Source of the DNA: Phenylobacterium deserti
Lineage (GTDB): Bacteria > Pseudomonadota > Alphaproteobacteria > Caulobacterales > Caulobacteraceae
NCBI GenBank assembly: GCA_943332615.1
Contig: CALQQB010000029.1
Coordinates: 1-50,675 of the forward strand
Length of the DNA stretch: 50,675 bases
Reading direction: 5' to 3'
This document shows positions 25,356 through 34,407 of the stretch, piece after piece. How positions within the stretch are numbered: position 1 is the first letter of the stretch; each line of letters starts with the position of its first letter. The position numbers were made by a program, and so were the translations under genes. The notes beneath the pieces were generated by a model. It was not told the origin of the DNA. It saw only the letters and a list, made by a program, of their open reading frames with translations, and did no database searches.

Positions 25356-27149
25356 ATGAGCGAGCGCGCCCCGCCCGAGCTTTCCGGCCGCGACCTGGTC
25401 GCACGGGTGGCGCGACAGTACCTGCGACCGCGGTGGCCTCAGTGGGCGCTGGCGCTGGTCGCCGGGATCGCCGCGGCTTGGTTCACCACCGAACTGGTGC
25501 AGATCCTGGAGCCGGCCACCAACGACCTGATCGGGCGCCCCAAGCCCGGGACGCTGCTGGCCATCCCGCTGACCATCGCCGCCCTGGCGGTCGCCCGCGC
25601 CATAGCCCAGGTCGTCCAGGCCACCTTCGTCAACCGCATCGGCAACGCCGTGGTGGGCGACATCCAGGTGCAGCTGTTCGGCAAGCTGGTCCGCGCCGAC
25701 CTCGCCCACCTGCGCAGCCAGCACTCCGGCGCCTACCTCTCATCGGTGCTCTATGACGCCGGCCTGATCCGCGAGGCGGCGACCTCCGGCGTGATCAACT
25801 ACACTCAGCACGGCCTGATCGTGATCGGCGCGATCACCGTGATGATCTCCAACGACAAGCTGCTGTCGATCGTCCTGGTGCTGGCCGCGCCCATCGCCAC
25901 CTGGATCATGCGCCGTTTCGCCAAGCGGACGACCAAGGCCGCCAAGGGCGCCATGACCGAGACCTCTGCGCTCTCCACCGCGATCATGGAGAGCCTGGAC
26001 GGCGTCCGGGTCGTGAAGCTGGAGAATCGCGAGGCCTATGAGGAAGCCCGGGTGGCGGAGGTGGTGCGGCGGCGTCAGGCACACCTGACCAAGGGGGCCA
26101 ACGCCCGGGCCCGCGCGGCGCCGGCCACCGAACTGCTGATGACCCTGATCATGGCGATCGTGATCGGTTACGCCGGCTGGCGCGCCCGGCAGGGTGGGAT
26201 GACCGTCGGCGCCTTCGTGGCCTTCATCGCCGCCCTTGGCGTGGCGTCACAGTCGCTGCGCCAGCTCGCCAACCTGCAGACCGTGTTCGCCGAGGGAATG
26301 TCGGCGGCGCGGCGGCTGTTCGCGGCCCTGGACGTGGAGCCCGAGGTGCGCGAACGACCCAGCGCGCTCCCCCTGGCGGGCGGCGAAGGCACGATCCGCT
26401 TCGACCGCGTGGGCTTTGCCTATGGCGCGGACGGCCCCCCGACGCTGAGCGGCGTCAGCCTCGAAGCCCGCCGCGGCGAGACCGTCGCCCTGGTCGGCCC
26501 GTCCGGTGGCGGCAAGACCACGATCCTGAACCTGATCCCGCGCTTCTATGACGTCACCGAGGGCCAGGTGATGATCGACGGCCAGGACGTGCGCGATGTG
26601 ACGCTGGCCTCGCTGCGCGATCGCGTCGCCCTGGTCACCCAGGAGCCGTTCCTGTTCGACGACACCATCCGCGCCAACATCGCCTATGCGCGGCCGCAGG
26701 CCAGCGAGGCCGAGGTGGAGGCCGCCGCCCGCGCCGCCGCGGCGCACGATTTCATCACCGCCCTGCCCGAGGGCTACGGCGCCTCGGTCGGCGAGGCGGG
26801 CGCGCGGCTTTCCGGCGGCCAGCGGCAGCGGATCGCCATCGCACGAGCCTTCCTGAAGGACGCCCCGATCCTGCTGCTGGACGAGGCCACCAGCGCGCTC
26901 GATACCGAGAGCGAAGCCCAGGTGCAGGCGGCGCTGAAGCGACTGATGGCCGGACGCACCACGATCCTGATCGCTCACCGCCTGTCCACGGTGCGCGGCG
27001 CCGATCGGATCTATGTCGTGGACGCCGGGCGCATCGTGGAGACCGGCGACCACGCGGGCCTGGTGCGGCAGGGCGGCCTCTACGCCCGCCTGGCGCAGAG
27101 CCAGGACCTGGAGGCGAGCCCGAATCTGCACGCTGGGCCGGCCACTTGA
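25356..27149 (+). CDS. MsbA-like lipid exporter, fused permease/ATPase
   Basis: 597 aa. The exporter membrane domain spans residues 1–325. The ATPase at about 345–585 has Walker A GPSGGGKT, signature LSGGQRQRIA, Walker B LLLDEATSALD and H-loop IAHRLSTVR. The position, beside lipid A acyltransferase, waaA and lpxK genes, makes core-lipid A or glycerophospholipid flipping the likely role, as in MsbA. The stop overlaps the next gene's TTG start. Confidence 0.88.
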   Translation: MSERAPPELSGRDLVARVARQYLRPRWPQWALALVAGIAAAWFTTELVQILEPATNDLIGRPKPGTLLAIPLTIAALAVARAIAQVVQATFVNRIGNAVVGDIQVQLFGKLVRADLAHLRSQHSGAYLSSVLYDAGLIREAATSGVINYTQHGLIVIGAITVMISNDKLLSIVLVLAAPIATWIMRRFAKRTTKAAKGAMTETSALSTAIMESLDGVRVVKLENREAYEEARVAEVVRRRQAHLTKGANARARAAPATELLMTLIMAIVIGYAGWRARQGGMTVGAFVAFIAALGVASQSLRQLANLQTVFAEGMSAARRLFAALDVEPEVRERPSALPLAGGEGTIRFDRVGFAYGADGPPTLSGVSLEARRGETVALVGPSGGGKTTILNLIPRFYDVTEGQVMIDGQDVRDVTLASLRDRVALVTQEPFLFDDTIRANIAYARPQASEAEVEAAARAAAAHDFITALPEGYGASVGEAGARLSGGQRQRIAIARAFLKDAPILLLDEATSALDTESEAQVQAALKRLMAGRTTILIAHRLSTVRGADRIYVVDAGRIVETGDHAGLVRQGGLYARLAQSQDLEASPNLHAGPAT

Positions 27150-27853
27150 AGACCTTCCTGCGCAGCGACGGGGTACAGGCGGTCCTGGGCTGGCTGCTCG
27201 GGACCTATCTGTGGCTGGTGCTCAAGACTGTTCGCTGGACCCATGAGAACTTGGGTTGCGTCGAGCCTGTCCTGGCCGACGACACTAAGGGCGCTATCGC
27301 CCTGTTCTGGCACGGCCGCATCCCGCTCTGCCTCGCCACCGCCCCGCAGTGGTGGCGCAAGCGCACCAAGGCCCTGATCTCGCCCTCGGCCGACGGGGAG
27401 TTCATCGCCCGCGCACTGGCCATGTCGGGCTTTCCGGCGATCCGCGTCTCGTCAGCCAAGCCCGGCGACACCGCCAAGATGCGCCAGGCGGTGGCCGCCA
27501 TCCGCGAGGCTACCAACTGGGTGACCAGCGGCGGCGGCCTGGTCGTCACCCCCGACGGACCACGGGGCCCCAACGAGATCATCGCCGAGGGCGCCCTGCA
27601 GATCGCGCGACGCTCCGGCCAGGCCGTCTACCTCATGGGCATCGCCGCCAGCCCGGCCTGGCAAGTCGCGAGCACCTGGGACCGGGTGATGCTCGCCGCC
27701 CCGTTCGGCCGCGGCGCGGTGGTCTGGGAGGGCCCGCTCTACGTGGCGGCCGACGCCGACAGCGCGGCGATCACCCAGCTGATCGAAGATTGGTCGGGCC
27801 GCCTCGCAGCGGCCACGCGCAGGGCCGAGATCATGGTGGCTCGGCCCGGGTGA
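27146..27853 (+). CDS. Lysophospholipid acyltransferase-like protein (DUF374)
   Basis: 235 aa with a TTG start overlapping the exporter stop. It has one N-terminal hydrophobic segment, then FWHGRIPL, ISPSADGEFIARALAMSGF and VVTPDGPRGPNE. These are the blocks of the DUF374 branch of lysophospholipid acyltransferases found in alphaproteobacterial lipid A loci. It probably transfers an acyl chain to lipid A or a lysolipid at the inner-membrane surface. It precedes the CDF gene by 60 bp. Confidence 0.85.
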   Translation: MKTFLRSDGVQAVLGWLLGTYLWLVLKTVRWTHENLGCVEPVLADDTKGAIALFWHGRIPLCLATAPQWWRKRTKALISPSADGEFIARALAMSGFPAIRVSSAKPGDTAKMRQAVAAIREATNWVTSGGGLVVTPDGPRGPNEIIAEGALQIARRSGQAVYLMGIAASPAWQVASTWDRVMLAAPFGRGAVVWEGPLYVAADADSAAITQLIEDWSGRLAAATRRAEIMVARPG

Positions 27854-27913
27854 TCCCCGCCGTTACTTGGTATCGCATTGATCGCCATGACGGTCGGTGA
27901 GACATAGGCTGCG

Positions 27914-28867
27914 ATGGCCAACGATCATCACGACCACGGTCATGCGCACGTCCACGGGCACAGCCATGCGGCCGGCCATAACCATCACGCGCCCGCCAAC
28001 ATGGGCCGCGCCTTCGCGCTTGGGATGATGCTCAACCTGGTCTTCGTGCTGGCCGAGGCCGGCGCGGGACTCTGGACCGGGTCGCTGGCGCTGCTCGCCG
28101 ACGCCGGTCACAATCTTTCCGACGTACTGGCCCTGCTGCTGGCCTGGGTGGCCACGGTGCTGGCCCGGCGCGCGCCGGCCGGGCAGCGGACCTATGGCCT
28201 GCGCAAGGGCACCATCCTGGCTTCCCTGGCCAATGCGGTGCTGCTGCTGGTGGCCGTGGGTGTGATCGTCTCGGAGGCCGTGCGCCGGTTGGCCGATCCC
28301 ACGGCGGTGGATACCGGGGTGGTCATGCTGATCGCCGGCCTAGGTGTAGTGATCAACGGCGCGACCGCGATGCTGTTCATGGGCGGCAGCCATTCGGACC
28401 TCAACGTCCGCGGCGCCTTCCTGCATATGGCCGCCGACGCCGCGGTGTCGCTGGCGGTCGTGGCCGGAGCCTTCGTCCTGTCGCTGACCGGCCTGCTCTG
28501 GATCGATCCGGCGCTCAGCCTGCTGATCGCCGGGGTCATCGTGCTGGGGACCTGGGGGCTGCTGCGCGACTCCGCCGACCTGGCGCTGGACGCCGCGCCA
28601 CGCGGCATCGACGTGGGCGAGGTGCGCAGCTGGCTGGCCGCGCTGCCCGGCGTCGATGGCGTGCAGGACCTGCACGTCTGGGCGCTATCCACCACCGAGA
28701 CGGCGCTCACTGCCCACCTGCTGCGGCCACAGAACCGCGACGCCGACGACTTCCTGGCCCAGGCGTGCGACGGGCTGGAGCACCGCTTCAACATCGGCCA
28801 CGCCACCCTGCAGGTGCAGACCGATACCGCCCACGCCTGCCGCCTCATCCATGCCGAGGTGGCGTGA
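27914..28867 (+). CDS. Cation diffusion facilitator (zinc/divalent-metal exporter, ZitB/CzcD type)
   Basis: 317 aa. A His-rich N-terminus (DHHDHGHAHVHGHSHAAGHN) precedes six membrane helices. The transport-site motifs are ADAGHNLSD in helix II and HMAADAAVS in helix V, and a cytoplasmic C-terminal domain follows (HVWALSTTETALTAHL). It exports Zn2+ or a similar ion by proton antiport. Its stop overlaps the waaA GTG (GTGA), so a metal exporter is translationally coupled to a Kdo transferase. Confidence 0.92.
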   Translation: MANDHHDHGHAHVHGHSHAAGHNHHAPANMGRAFALGMMLNLVFVLAEAGAGLWTGSLALLADAGHNLSDVLALLLAWVATVLARRAPAGQRTYGLRKGTILASLANAVLLLVAVGVIVSEAVRRLADPTAVDTGVVMLIAGLGVVINGATAMLFMGGSHSDLNVRGAFLHMAADAAVSLAVVAGAFVLSLTGLLWIDPALSLLIAGVIVLGTWGLLRDSADLALDAAPRGIDVGEVRSWLAALPGVDGVQDLHVWALSTTETALTAHLLRPQNRDADDFLAQACDGLEHRFNIGHATLQVQTDTAHACRLIHAEVA

Positions 28868-30117
28868 GGCGCACCCTGCCGCTAGCGCTCTACGGCGCGG
28901 CCATGACCCTGCTGGCGCCGTTCGCGCCGGCCGTGCTCCAGGCGAGAGCGCGGCGAGGCAAGGAGGATGCCAAGCGGCTCGGCGAACGACTTGGGCGCAC
29001 CAACATTTCCAGGCCGCCGGGGCCGCTGTTCTGGCTTCACGGGGTCAGCGTCGGCGAGACCACCTCCTTGCTGCCTTTGGTGGATGCGCTCCAGGCGGCG
29101 CGGCCCGATGCGACCCTCCTGGTGACCTCCGGCACGGCGACAGCCGCCGCCATGCTGGCCACGCGCCTGCCGCCGGGGACGATCCATCAGTTCGCGCCCG
29201 TCGATACGCCGGCCGCCGTGCGCGGTTTCCTGGACCACTGGCGGCCGGACATCGGCGTCTTCGTCGAGAGTGAGCTCTGGCCAAGCCTGATCCTGGCCGC
29301 CAGGGCGCGCGGAACGCGGCTGGTCCTGGCCTCCGCACGCATGACCGAGGCCAGCGCCCGCCGCTGGACCCGGTGGCCAGCCTCTGCCCGCGCGTTGCTG
29401 TCCGCGTTTGACCTGATCCTGCCACAGGACGAGGCGACGGCCGGGCGCCTGCGTCGGCTTGGCGCGGAACCTGGCCCAAGCCTCAACCTCAAGCGGGTTG
29501 GCGACCCGCTGCCGGTCGATCTGGACGCACTCGCCCGGACGCGCGAGGCTGTGGGCCGCCGCCGGGTTATCCTGGCCGCCAGTACGCACGAGGGCGAGGA
29601 GGACATCATCGTCCAGGCCTTCCGCGCCGCCGTCCTCGATCCGTCCGAGGCGCTGCTGATCATCGCCCCACGACACCCGGCGCGGGGCCAAAAGCTGGGT
29701 GAGAGCCTGGGCGCCACCTGCCGCGCTGCCGGGGAGGCGCCGACCGGTTCCGTGCATCTCGCCGACACTTTGGGCGAACTCGGCCTGTTCTTCCGCCTCG
29801 CCGACGTGGTCGTGATGGGTGGCAGCTTCGCGCCGGGCATCGGCGGGCACAATCCGCTGGAGCCGGCGCGGATAGGACGACCGATCCTGACCGGTCCGCA
29901 CGTGGCCAACGCCGCCGAACTCTACGCCGAGCTGCTCGCCGAGGCCGCCGCCGTCCAGGCCCCAGACGCCGCGGCGCTGGCTCGCCACATCCGCGGCTTG
30001 CTGGACAACCCGATGATCGCCCGGCGCATGAGCGAGGCGGCGAGCGCCTACGCGGCGCGACAGGGGGCGGCCCTGGACGGCGCGCTCGCCCTCCTCGATC
30101 CCCTGCTGCCGGCATGA
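28864..30117 (+). CDS. waaA: 3-deoxy-D-manno-octulosonic acid (Kdo) transferase
   Basis: 417 aa from the GTG overlapping the previous stop. A membrane anchor helix at the N-terminus precedes a GT-B glycosyltransferase. FWLHGVSVGETTSLLPL carries the catalytic Glu of WaaA, and the C-terminal half shows LIIAPRHPARG and MGGSFAPGIGGHNPLEPARIG. It adds Kdo to lipid IVA. The stop overlaps the lpxK ATG by 4 nt. Confidence 0.95.
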   Translation: MRRTLPLALYGAAMTLLAPFAPAVLQARARRGKEDAKRLGERLGRTNISRPPGPLFWLHGVSVGETTSLLPLVDALQAARPDATLLVTSGTATAAAMLATRLPPGTIHQFAPVDTPAAVRGFLDHWRPDIGVFVESELWPSLILAARARGTRLVLASARMTEASARRWTRWPASARALLSAFDLILPQDEATAGRLRRLGAEPGPSLNLKRVGDPLPVDLDALARTREAVGRRRVILAASTHEGEEDIIVQAFRAAVLDPSEALLIIAPRHPARGQKLGESLGATCRAAGEAPTGSVHLADTLGELGLFFRLADVVVMGGSFAPGIGGHNPLEPARIGRPILTGPHVANAAELYAELLAEAAAVQAPDAAALARHIRGLLDNPMIARRMSEAASAYAARQGAALDGALALLDPLLPA

Positions 30118-31172
30118 AGCTCAGCACGCCCCGCTGGTGGTACCTGCGCGAGAGCCGCATCGCGCCGGTCACCCGCCTGCTGCTGACCCCGCTGTCGTGG
30201 ATCTGGGCGGCCGCGACGGCGCGACGGATCGCGGGCGGCCGGCCTTTCGACCCCGGCGTACCGGTTATCTGCGTCGGCAACCTCACCGTGGGTGGGACGG
30301 GCAAGACGCCGGTCGTGCACGAGATTGCACGGCGGCTGGAGGGCGCGGTGCTGTCGCGCGGCTACGGCGGGTCGCTGGCCGGGCCGGCACGGGTCGATCC
30401 TGCCCAGCACACAGCCGCCGAGGTCGGTGATGAGCCGCGGATGCTGGCGGGGGACGGCTTGGCCGTCTGGGTCGCGCGCGATCGCGCCGCCGGGGCGCGG
30501 GCCGCGGCAGAGGCTGGCGCACCGGTGATCGTCATGGACGACGGCCACCAGAACCCCGATGTCGCCAAGACGCTGTCCCTGGTGGTAGTGGACGGCGAGA
30601 CGCGGGACGATGAGTGGCCGTTCGGCGACGGCCGCGTATTCCCGGCCGGGCCGCTGCGGGAGCCCCTGGCGAGAGGCCTCGCTCGCGCCGACGCCGCGAT
30701 CGTGCTGCTGCCGGCTGACCTGGACGAGGCCGATCCGGAACTGCTGGCGGCTCTCGCGGCGGTTCCCGTGCTGATCGCCCGCCTTACCCCGACGGCCCCG
30801 CCTCCGCCCGGCCCGCAGGTGGGCTTCGCCGGCGTCGGCAAGCCGTGGAAAGTGGAACGCGCGCTGCGCGCCGCCGGCTGCGAGCTGGCCGACTTCTGGC
30901 CGTTCCCCGACCACCGCGCCTACGACGAGGCGCTGCTGCAGCAACTGGCCGACCGCGCCAGACAGTTCAACGCCGGCCTCGTCACCACCGAGAAGGACTG
31001 GGCCCGCCTCCCCGCCGCATGGCGCGCGCGCGTGGTCGCCTGGCCGGTGCGCGCGGTGTTCGAAGACGAGGCGGCGCTGGAGGTGGTGCTGGCGGGCGCG
31101 AACCCGCGCTTGACGCCCCCTACCCCTGGACCAGCTGCGTCAGCACCCCGCCCGTCTCCGCAGGATGGATGA
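30114..31172 (+). CDS. lpxK: Tetraacyldisaccharide 4'-kinase
   Basis: A 352-aa lipid A 4'-kinase. The P-loop VICVGNLTVGGTGKTPVVHE, the DDGHQN catalytic segment (the LpxK DDGxQ motif), FPAGPLREPLARGL and TTEKDWARLP are all present. The N-terminal helix anchors it to the membrane. Its last 53 nt overlap the convergent VOC gene at 31120. In Caulobacter lipid A the phosphates are replaced by uronic acid, so keeping both this kinase and a CtpA-like phosphatase fits a phosphorylate-then-remove pathway (inference). Confidence 0.95.
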   Translation: MKLSTPRWWYLRESRIAPVTRLLLTPLSWIWAAATARRIAGGRPFDPGVPVICVGNLTVGGTGKTPVVHEIARRLEGAVLSRGYGGSLAGPARVDPAQHTAAEVGDEPRMLAGDGLAVWVARDRAAGARAAAEAGAPVIVMDDGHQNPDVAKTLSLVVVDGETRDDEWPFGDGRVFPAGPLREPLARGLARADAAIVLLPADLDEADPELLAALAAVPVLIARLTPTAPPPPGPQVGFAGVGKPWKVERALRAAGCELADFWPFPDHRAYDEALLQQLADRARQFNAGLVTTEKDWARLPAAWRARVVAWPVRAVFEDEAALEVVLAGANPRLTPPTPGPAASAPRPSPQDG

Positions 31173-31515
31173 ACACCTGGCCCTTGATCGGATTGCCCGG
31201 CCCCGGGTCGCCCACCAGCCGCACGCCCTTGCCGCGCAGGTCATCGACCGCCTTGGCCAGGTCATCGACCTTCATGGCGATCAGATGGACGCCCTCGCCG
31301 CGGTCGGCCAGGCGCTTGGCGATCGGGCCGCCCTCGCCGAGGTTCGACACCAGCTCGATGAAAGACTCGCCCTGTCGGAAGAAGGCCATCTTCATGCCGG
31401 CGGCCTCGGCCTCCCGCCGCTCGCTGACCGGCGCACCATACATGGTCTCGTAGCGAGCCACCGCCGCGTCGAGATCCTTTACGGCGATGACGACGTGATC
31501 GACACCCTTGAACAT
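31120..31515 (-). CDS. VOC-family protein, methylmalonyl-CoA epimerase-like
   Basis: 131 aa: FKGVDHVVIAVKDLDAAVAR, GMKMAFFRQGESFIELV, then VHLIAMKVDDLAKAV and IHPAETGGVLTQLVQG. It follows the methylmalonyl-CoA epimerase layout, with His7 and a later His as metal ligands. The last ligand, normally Glu in GVLVEL, is replaced by Gln (GVLTQL), so the reaction may differ. AAGGGAGAAG precedes the ATG. It follows the phosphotransferase gene by 12 bp (operon), and its 3' end overlaps lpxK. Confidence 0.8.
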   Translation of the reverse strand: MFKGVDHVVIAVKDLDAAVARYETMYGAPVSERREAEAAGMKMAFFRQGESFIELVSNLGEGGPIAKRLADRGEGVHLIAMKVDDLAKAVDDLRGKGVRLVGDPGPGNPIKGQVFIHPAETGGVLTQLVQG

Positions 31516-31527
31516 CGTTCTTCTCCC

Positions 31528-32607
31528 TTAAGCGACCGCGCCGGCCTTCTGGGCGAAGGCCCAGCTGGCCTTGGCCAGCAGTCCGACACGTTCTTCCTGT
31601 TGCGCCGCCTGCGGATGATTGGCGGTGCCGTCGCGCACCCGGCCGACGATCCCCTGGATGATCCCGCACAGCCGGAAGCTGTTGTAGGCGAAGAACCAGT
31701 TCAGGTCCGGCAAGCCTGAACGCCCGGTCCGCTCGCAATAAAGATCCACGGCTTCCTGCATCGTCGGGATACCATGCGCCGTCATGTCGGGGAGTTGCGA
31801 GATAGACCCGTTCACCCAGTTCATCAGCAGGTAGGTGAAGTCCGCCAGCGGCTCGCCCAACGTGCCCAGCTCCCAGTCCAGCACCGCGATCACGCGCGGT
31901 TCGGTGGGGTGGAAAATCATGTTGTCCAGGCGGTAGTCGCCATGGACGATCGAGGTGCGCTCCTGCTCCGGCACGGTCCGAGGCAGCCAGTCGATCAACC
32001 GCTCCACCTCGGGGATGCTCTGGGTCTCGGAGGCTTTGTATTGCTTGGTCCAGCGATCGACCTGGCGGGACATGTAGTTGCCGGGCCGGCCATAGTCCTC
32101 GAGGCCGATCTTGACGTAGTCGGTGTTGTGCAGGTCGGCGAGCGTACTGATCTTGCTGCGGAAAATGGCGTTGCGCTCGGCCGGCTCATAGGCCGGCAGG
32201 GTCTGGTCCCAGAGGATCCGGCCCTCCACCATGTCCATGACGTAGAACCAGGTGCCGAGCACCGCGTCGTCGGTGCAGAGGCCGTAGCTCCTGGCCACCG
32301 GGAAGCCCGTGGGGCCCAGCGCCGAGATCACCTTGTACTCGCGGTCAACGGCATGGGCGGAAGGCAGCAGCTTGCCCGGCGGCTTGCGGCGCAGGACGTA
32401 GTTCTTGGCCGGCGTGATCAGCTGGTAGGTCGGGTTGGACTGGCCGCCCTTGAACTGGCGCACCTCCAACGGGCCCGCATAGCCTTCGACATTGGCCGTC
32501 ATCCAGCGGTGCAGGGCGGCCTCGTCGAACCGGTGGGATTCGGCCACGTCCTTGGTGCCGGTGTTGGCCTGCTCGCGCGCCTGTTCGGCGGCTTCGGCTT
32601 CGGCCAT
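31528..32607 (-). CDS. Aminoglycoside-phosphotransferase-fold protein (ACAD10-like kinase domain)
   Basis: 359 aa, kinase-like fold. QFKGGQSNPTYQL is the glycine-rich lobe, VLRRKPPG holds the ATP-lysine region, HGDYRLDNMIFH is the catalytic HxD loop and VLDWELGTLGEP the metal-binding Asp. This is the family fused to acyl-CoA dehydrogenase in ACAD10/11, which phosphorylates 4-hydroxyacyl-CoAs; free-standing versions like this one are common in proteobacteria. GGGAGGGAAGG precedes the ATG at 32607. It is probably cotranscribed with the VOC gene. Confidence 0.85.
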   Translation of the reverse strand: MAEAEAAEQAREQANTGTKDVAESHRFDEAALHRWMTANVEGYAGPLEVRQFKGGQSNPTYQLITPAKNYVLRRKPPGKLLPSAHAVDREYKVISALGPTGFPVARSYGLCTDDAVLGTWFYVMDMVEGRILWDQTLPAYEPAERNAIFRSKISTLADLHNTDYVKIGLEDYGRPGNYMSRQVDRWTKQYKASETQSIPEVERLIDWLPRTVPEQERTSIVHGDYRLDNMIFHPTEPRVIAVLDWELGTLGEPLADFTYLLMNWVNGSISQLPDMTAHGIPTMQEAVDLYCERTGRSGLPDLNWFFAYNSFRLCGIIQGIVGRVRDGTANHPQAAQQEERVGLLAKASWAFAQKAGAVA

Positions 32608-32620
32608 GACCTTCCCTCCC

Positions 32621-32633
32621 ACTGTCGTACAGT
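32621..32633. promoter_or_regulatory. Candidate operator ACTGT-CGT-ACAGT
   Basis: A perfect 5-bp inverted repeat with a 3-nt centre lies 14 bp upstream of the phosphotransferase start, in the divergent region with the SRPBCC gene. The position suits a repressor of the TetR kind, but no regulator is adjacent and no −10 is clear. Confidence 0.3.
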
Positions 32634-32710
32634 TGTTTGAACCCCTTTTAGCGGGCGGTATGGCCGGGGCAAGGCTTGACGACGCGGGTCCCGCCCCGCA
32701 CAGGCCGGGG

Positions 32711-33142
32711 ATGGTCGAAGACATCACGTCGATCATTGAGATCGCCGCCGAGCGCGAGGCCGTGTGGCAGGCGCTGACTGATCCCGCACGGGTCGTGCGG
32801 TGGCTGGGCTGCCTCCGCTTCCGCCCTGAGGTCGGCCACATCTTCTACCTGCAGCCGCATCGGGAACGGCGGACGTCGGACAGTATCGAAGGCGCGATCG
32901 CCTGCAGGATCGAGGTGCTAGACCGGCCGCGCCGGCTGTCATTCAGCTGGGGCTTTCCGGACGTGCCCGACACCTGGGTGGACATCCGCCTGCGCTGGAT
33001 TCCTGGCGGCACCCACGTGCGCCTCGTCCACTCCGGCTGGGACCAGTTCGAGGCGCGGGAGACCGAGGAAATGCGCGGCGGCCTGGGCAGCGCCTGGCAC
33101 AGCGTCGCCCTGCCCCGTCTGCGCGAGGTCGCCGAGGCTTAG
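32711..33142 (+). CDS. SRPBCC/AHSA1-domain protein
   Basis: 143 aa. The START-like fold is shown by SIIEIAAEREAVWQALTDPA, VVRWLG, the central RLSFSWGFPD and LVHSGWDQFEAR, ending in a long helix AWHSVALPRLREVAE. Such domains bind small hydrophobic ligands or bind Hsp90 as Aha1. ATG 32711 is chosen because it opens the domain; an in-frame ATG at 32660 would add 17 residues. Its stop overlaps the convergent purD stop by 4 nt. Confidence 0.8.
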   Translation: MVEDITSIIEIAAEREAVWQALTDPARVVRWLGCLRFRPEVGHIFYLQPHRERRTSDSIEGAIACRIEVLDRPRRLSFSWGFPDVPDTWVDIRLRWIPGGTHVRLVHSGWDQFEARETEEMRGGLGSAWHSVALPRLREVAEA

Positions 33143-34407
33143 CGCAGTGCCCGCCAGCCGATGTCGCGGCGGCAGAAGCCCTCGGGGAAGTCGATTGCAT
33201 CGACGACGGCGTAGGCCCGGTCGCGGGCGGCCCTGAGGTCCGGAGCCCGGGCGCAGACGTTCAGCACCCGGCCACCCGCCGCCCGCAGGGTCCCGGATCC
33301 ATCGCGTTTCGTCCCGGCGTGGAAAACCACCACGTCGGCGCCGAAGTCTGCCTCGACACCGCGGATCTCACCGCCGGCCTTTGGCGCGTCCGGGTAGCCC
33401 TCGGCGGCAAGGACGACGCAGACCGCCGCCTCGTCGCGCCACACCGGCTCCGGCATCCCGGCCAGTTGACCGGTCGCGCAGGCCAGCAGGTAGGGGACGA
33501 GGTCGCTCTCCAGCCGCAGCATAAGCACCTGGCATTCCGGGTCGCCGAACCTGGCGTTGAACTCCACTAGCTTGGGCCCGTCCCGCGTCGCCATCAGTTC
33601 CACGAACAGCACCCCGCGATAGGGAGCCCCGTCGACGGCGATTCCGGCGAAGGCGCGTTCGGCCAGGCGCTCGCGCACCTGCGCCACCAACTGCGGGGTG
33701 AAGACCGGCGCGGGCGAATAGGTCCCCATGCCGCCTGTATTGGGGCCCTTGTCGCCGTCGAAGGCGCGCTTGTGATCCTGGGCCCAACCGAACACCATCG
33801 ACGTGGTCCCGTCGCAGAGCGCGAACAGCGAGCCGATCTCCCCTTCCAGAAACTCCTCGATCACCACTCGCGCCCCAGCCGCACCGAACCGGCCGCCGAA
33901 GGCGTCGTCGATCGCTGCCTCCGCTTCCGTCCGCTCCGGCGCGATGACCACGCCCTTCCCCGCAGCTAGACCATCGGCCTTGATGACATAGGGGGGGACG
34001 AACCGGTCCAGCGCCGCCTTCGCCTCTTCCGCCGTCTCGCAGACGGCGTAGGCCGACGTGGGCAGGCCGTAGCGGTCGCAGAACGCCTTGGTGAAAGCTT
34101 TGGAGCTCTCAAGCTGGCCGGCTATCGCCGTGGGTCCAAAGCAGGCGAAGCCCGCGGCTTCCACCGCGTCGGCCAGCCCCGCCGCCACTGACGACTCGGG
34201 GCCGATCACCACCAGGTCCGCGGCGATCTCGCGGGCCAGGGCGACCAGACCCGCCACATCCGTCGCCGCGACCTCGCGCAGTTCGCACTGGGCCGCCATT
34301 CCGGGATTACCGGGCGCCGCCACCAGGCGGGTGACAAGGGGGGAAGCGGCGATCTTCCAGGCCAGGGCGTGCTCGCGCCCGCCGGAGCCCACAAGCAGGA
34401 TGTTCAT
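33139..34407 (-). CDS. purD: Phosphoribosylamine–glycine ligase
   Basis: A 422-aa ATP-grasp enzyme that joins phosphoribosylamine and glycine in purine synthesis. It opens MNILLVGSGGREHALAW and carries PGNPG, IGPESSVAAGLADAV, VIKADGLAAGKGVV, DHKRAFDGDKGPNTGGMG and the metal-binding VEFNARFGDPECQ. The length is normal. The ATG at 34407 is unambiguous. Confidence 0.97.
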   Translation of the reverse strand: MNILLVGSGGREHALAWKIAASPLVTRLVAAPGNPGMAAQCELREVAATDVAGLVALAREIAADLVVIGPESSVAAGLADAVEAAGFACFGPTAIAGQLESSKAFTKAFCDRYGLPTSAYAVCETAEEAKAALDRFVPPYVIKADGLAAGKGVVIAPERTEAEAAIDDAFGGRFGAAGARVVIEEFLEGEIGSLFALCDGTTSMVFGWAQDHKRAFDGDKGPNTGGMGTYSPAPVFTPQLVAQVRERLAERAFAGIAVDGAPYRGVLFVELMATRDGPKLVEFNARFGDPECQVLMLRLESDLVPYLLACATGQLAGMPEPVWRDEAAVCVVLAAEGYPDAPKAGGEIRGVEADFGADVVVFHAGTKRDGSGTLRAAGGRVLNVCARAPDLRAARDRAYAVVDAIDFPEGFCRRDIGWRALR

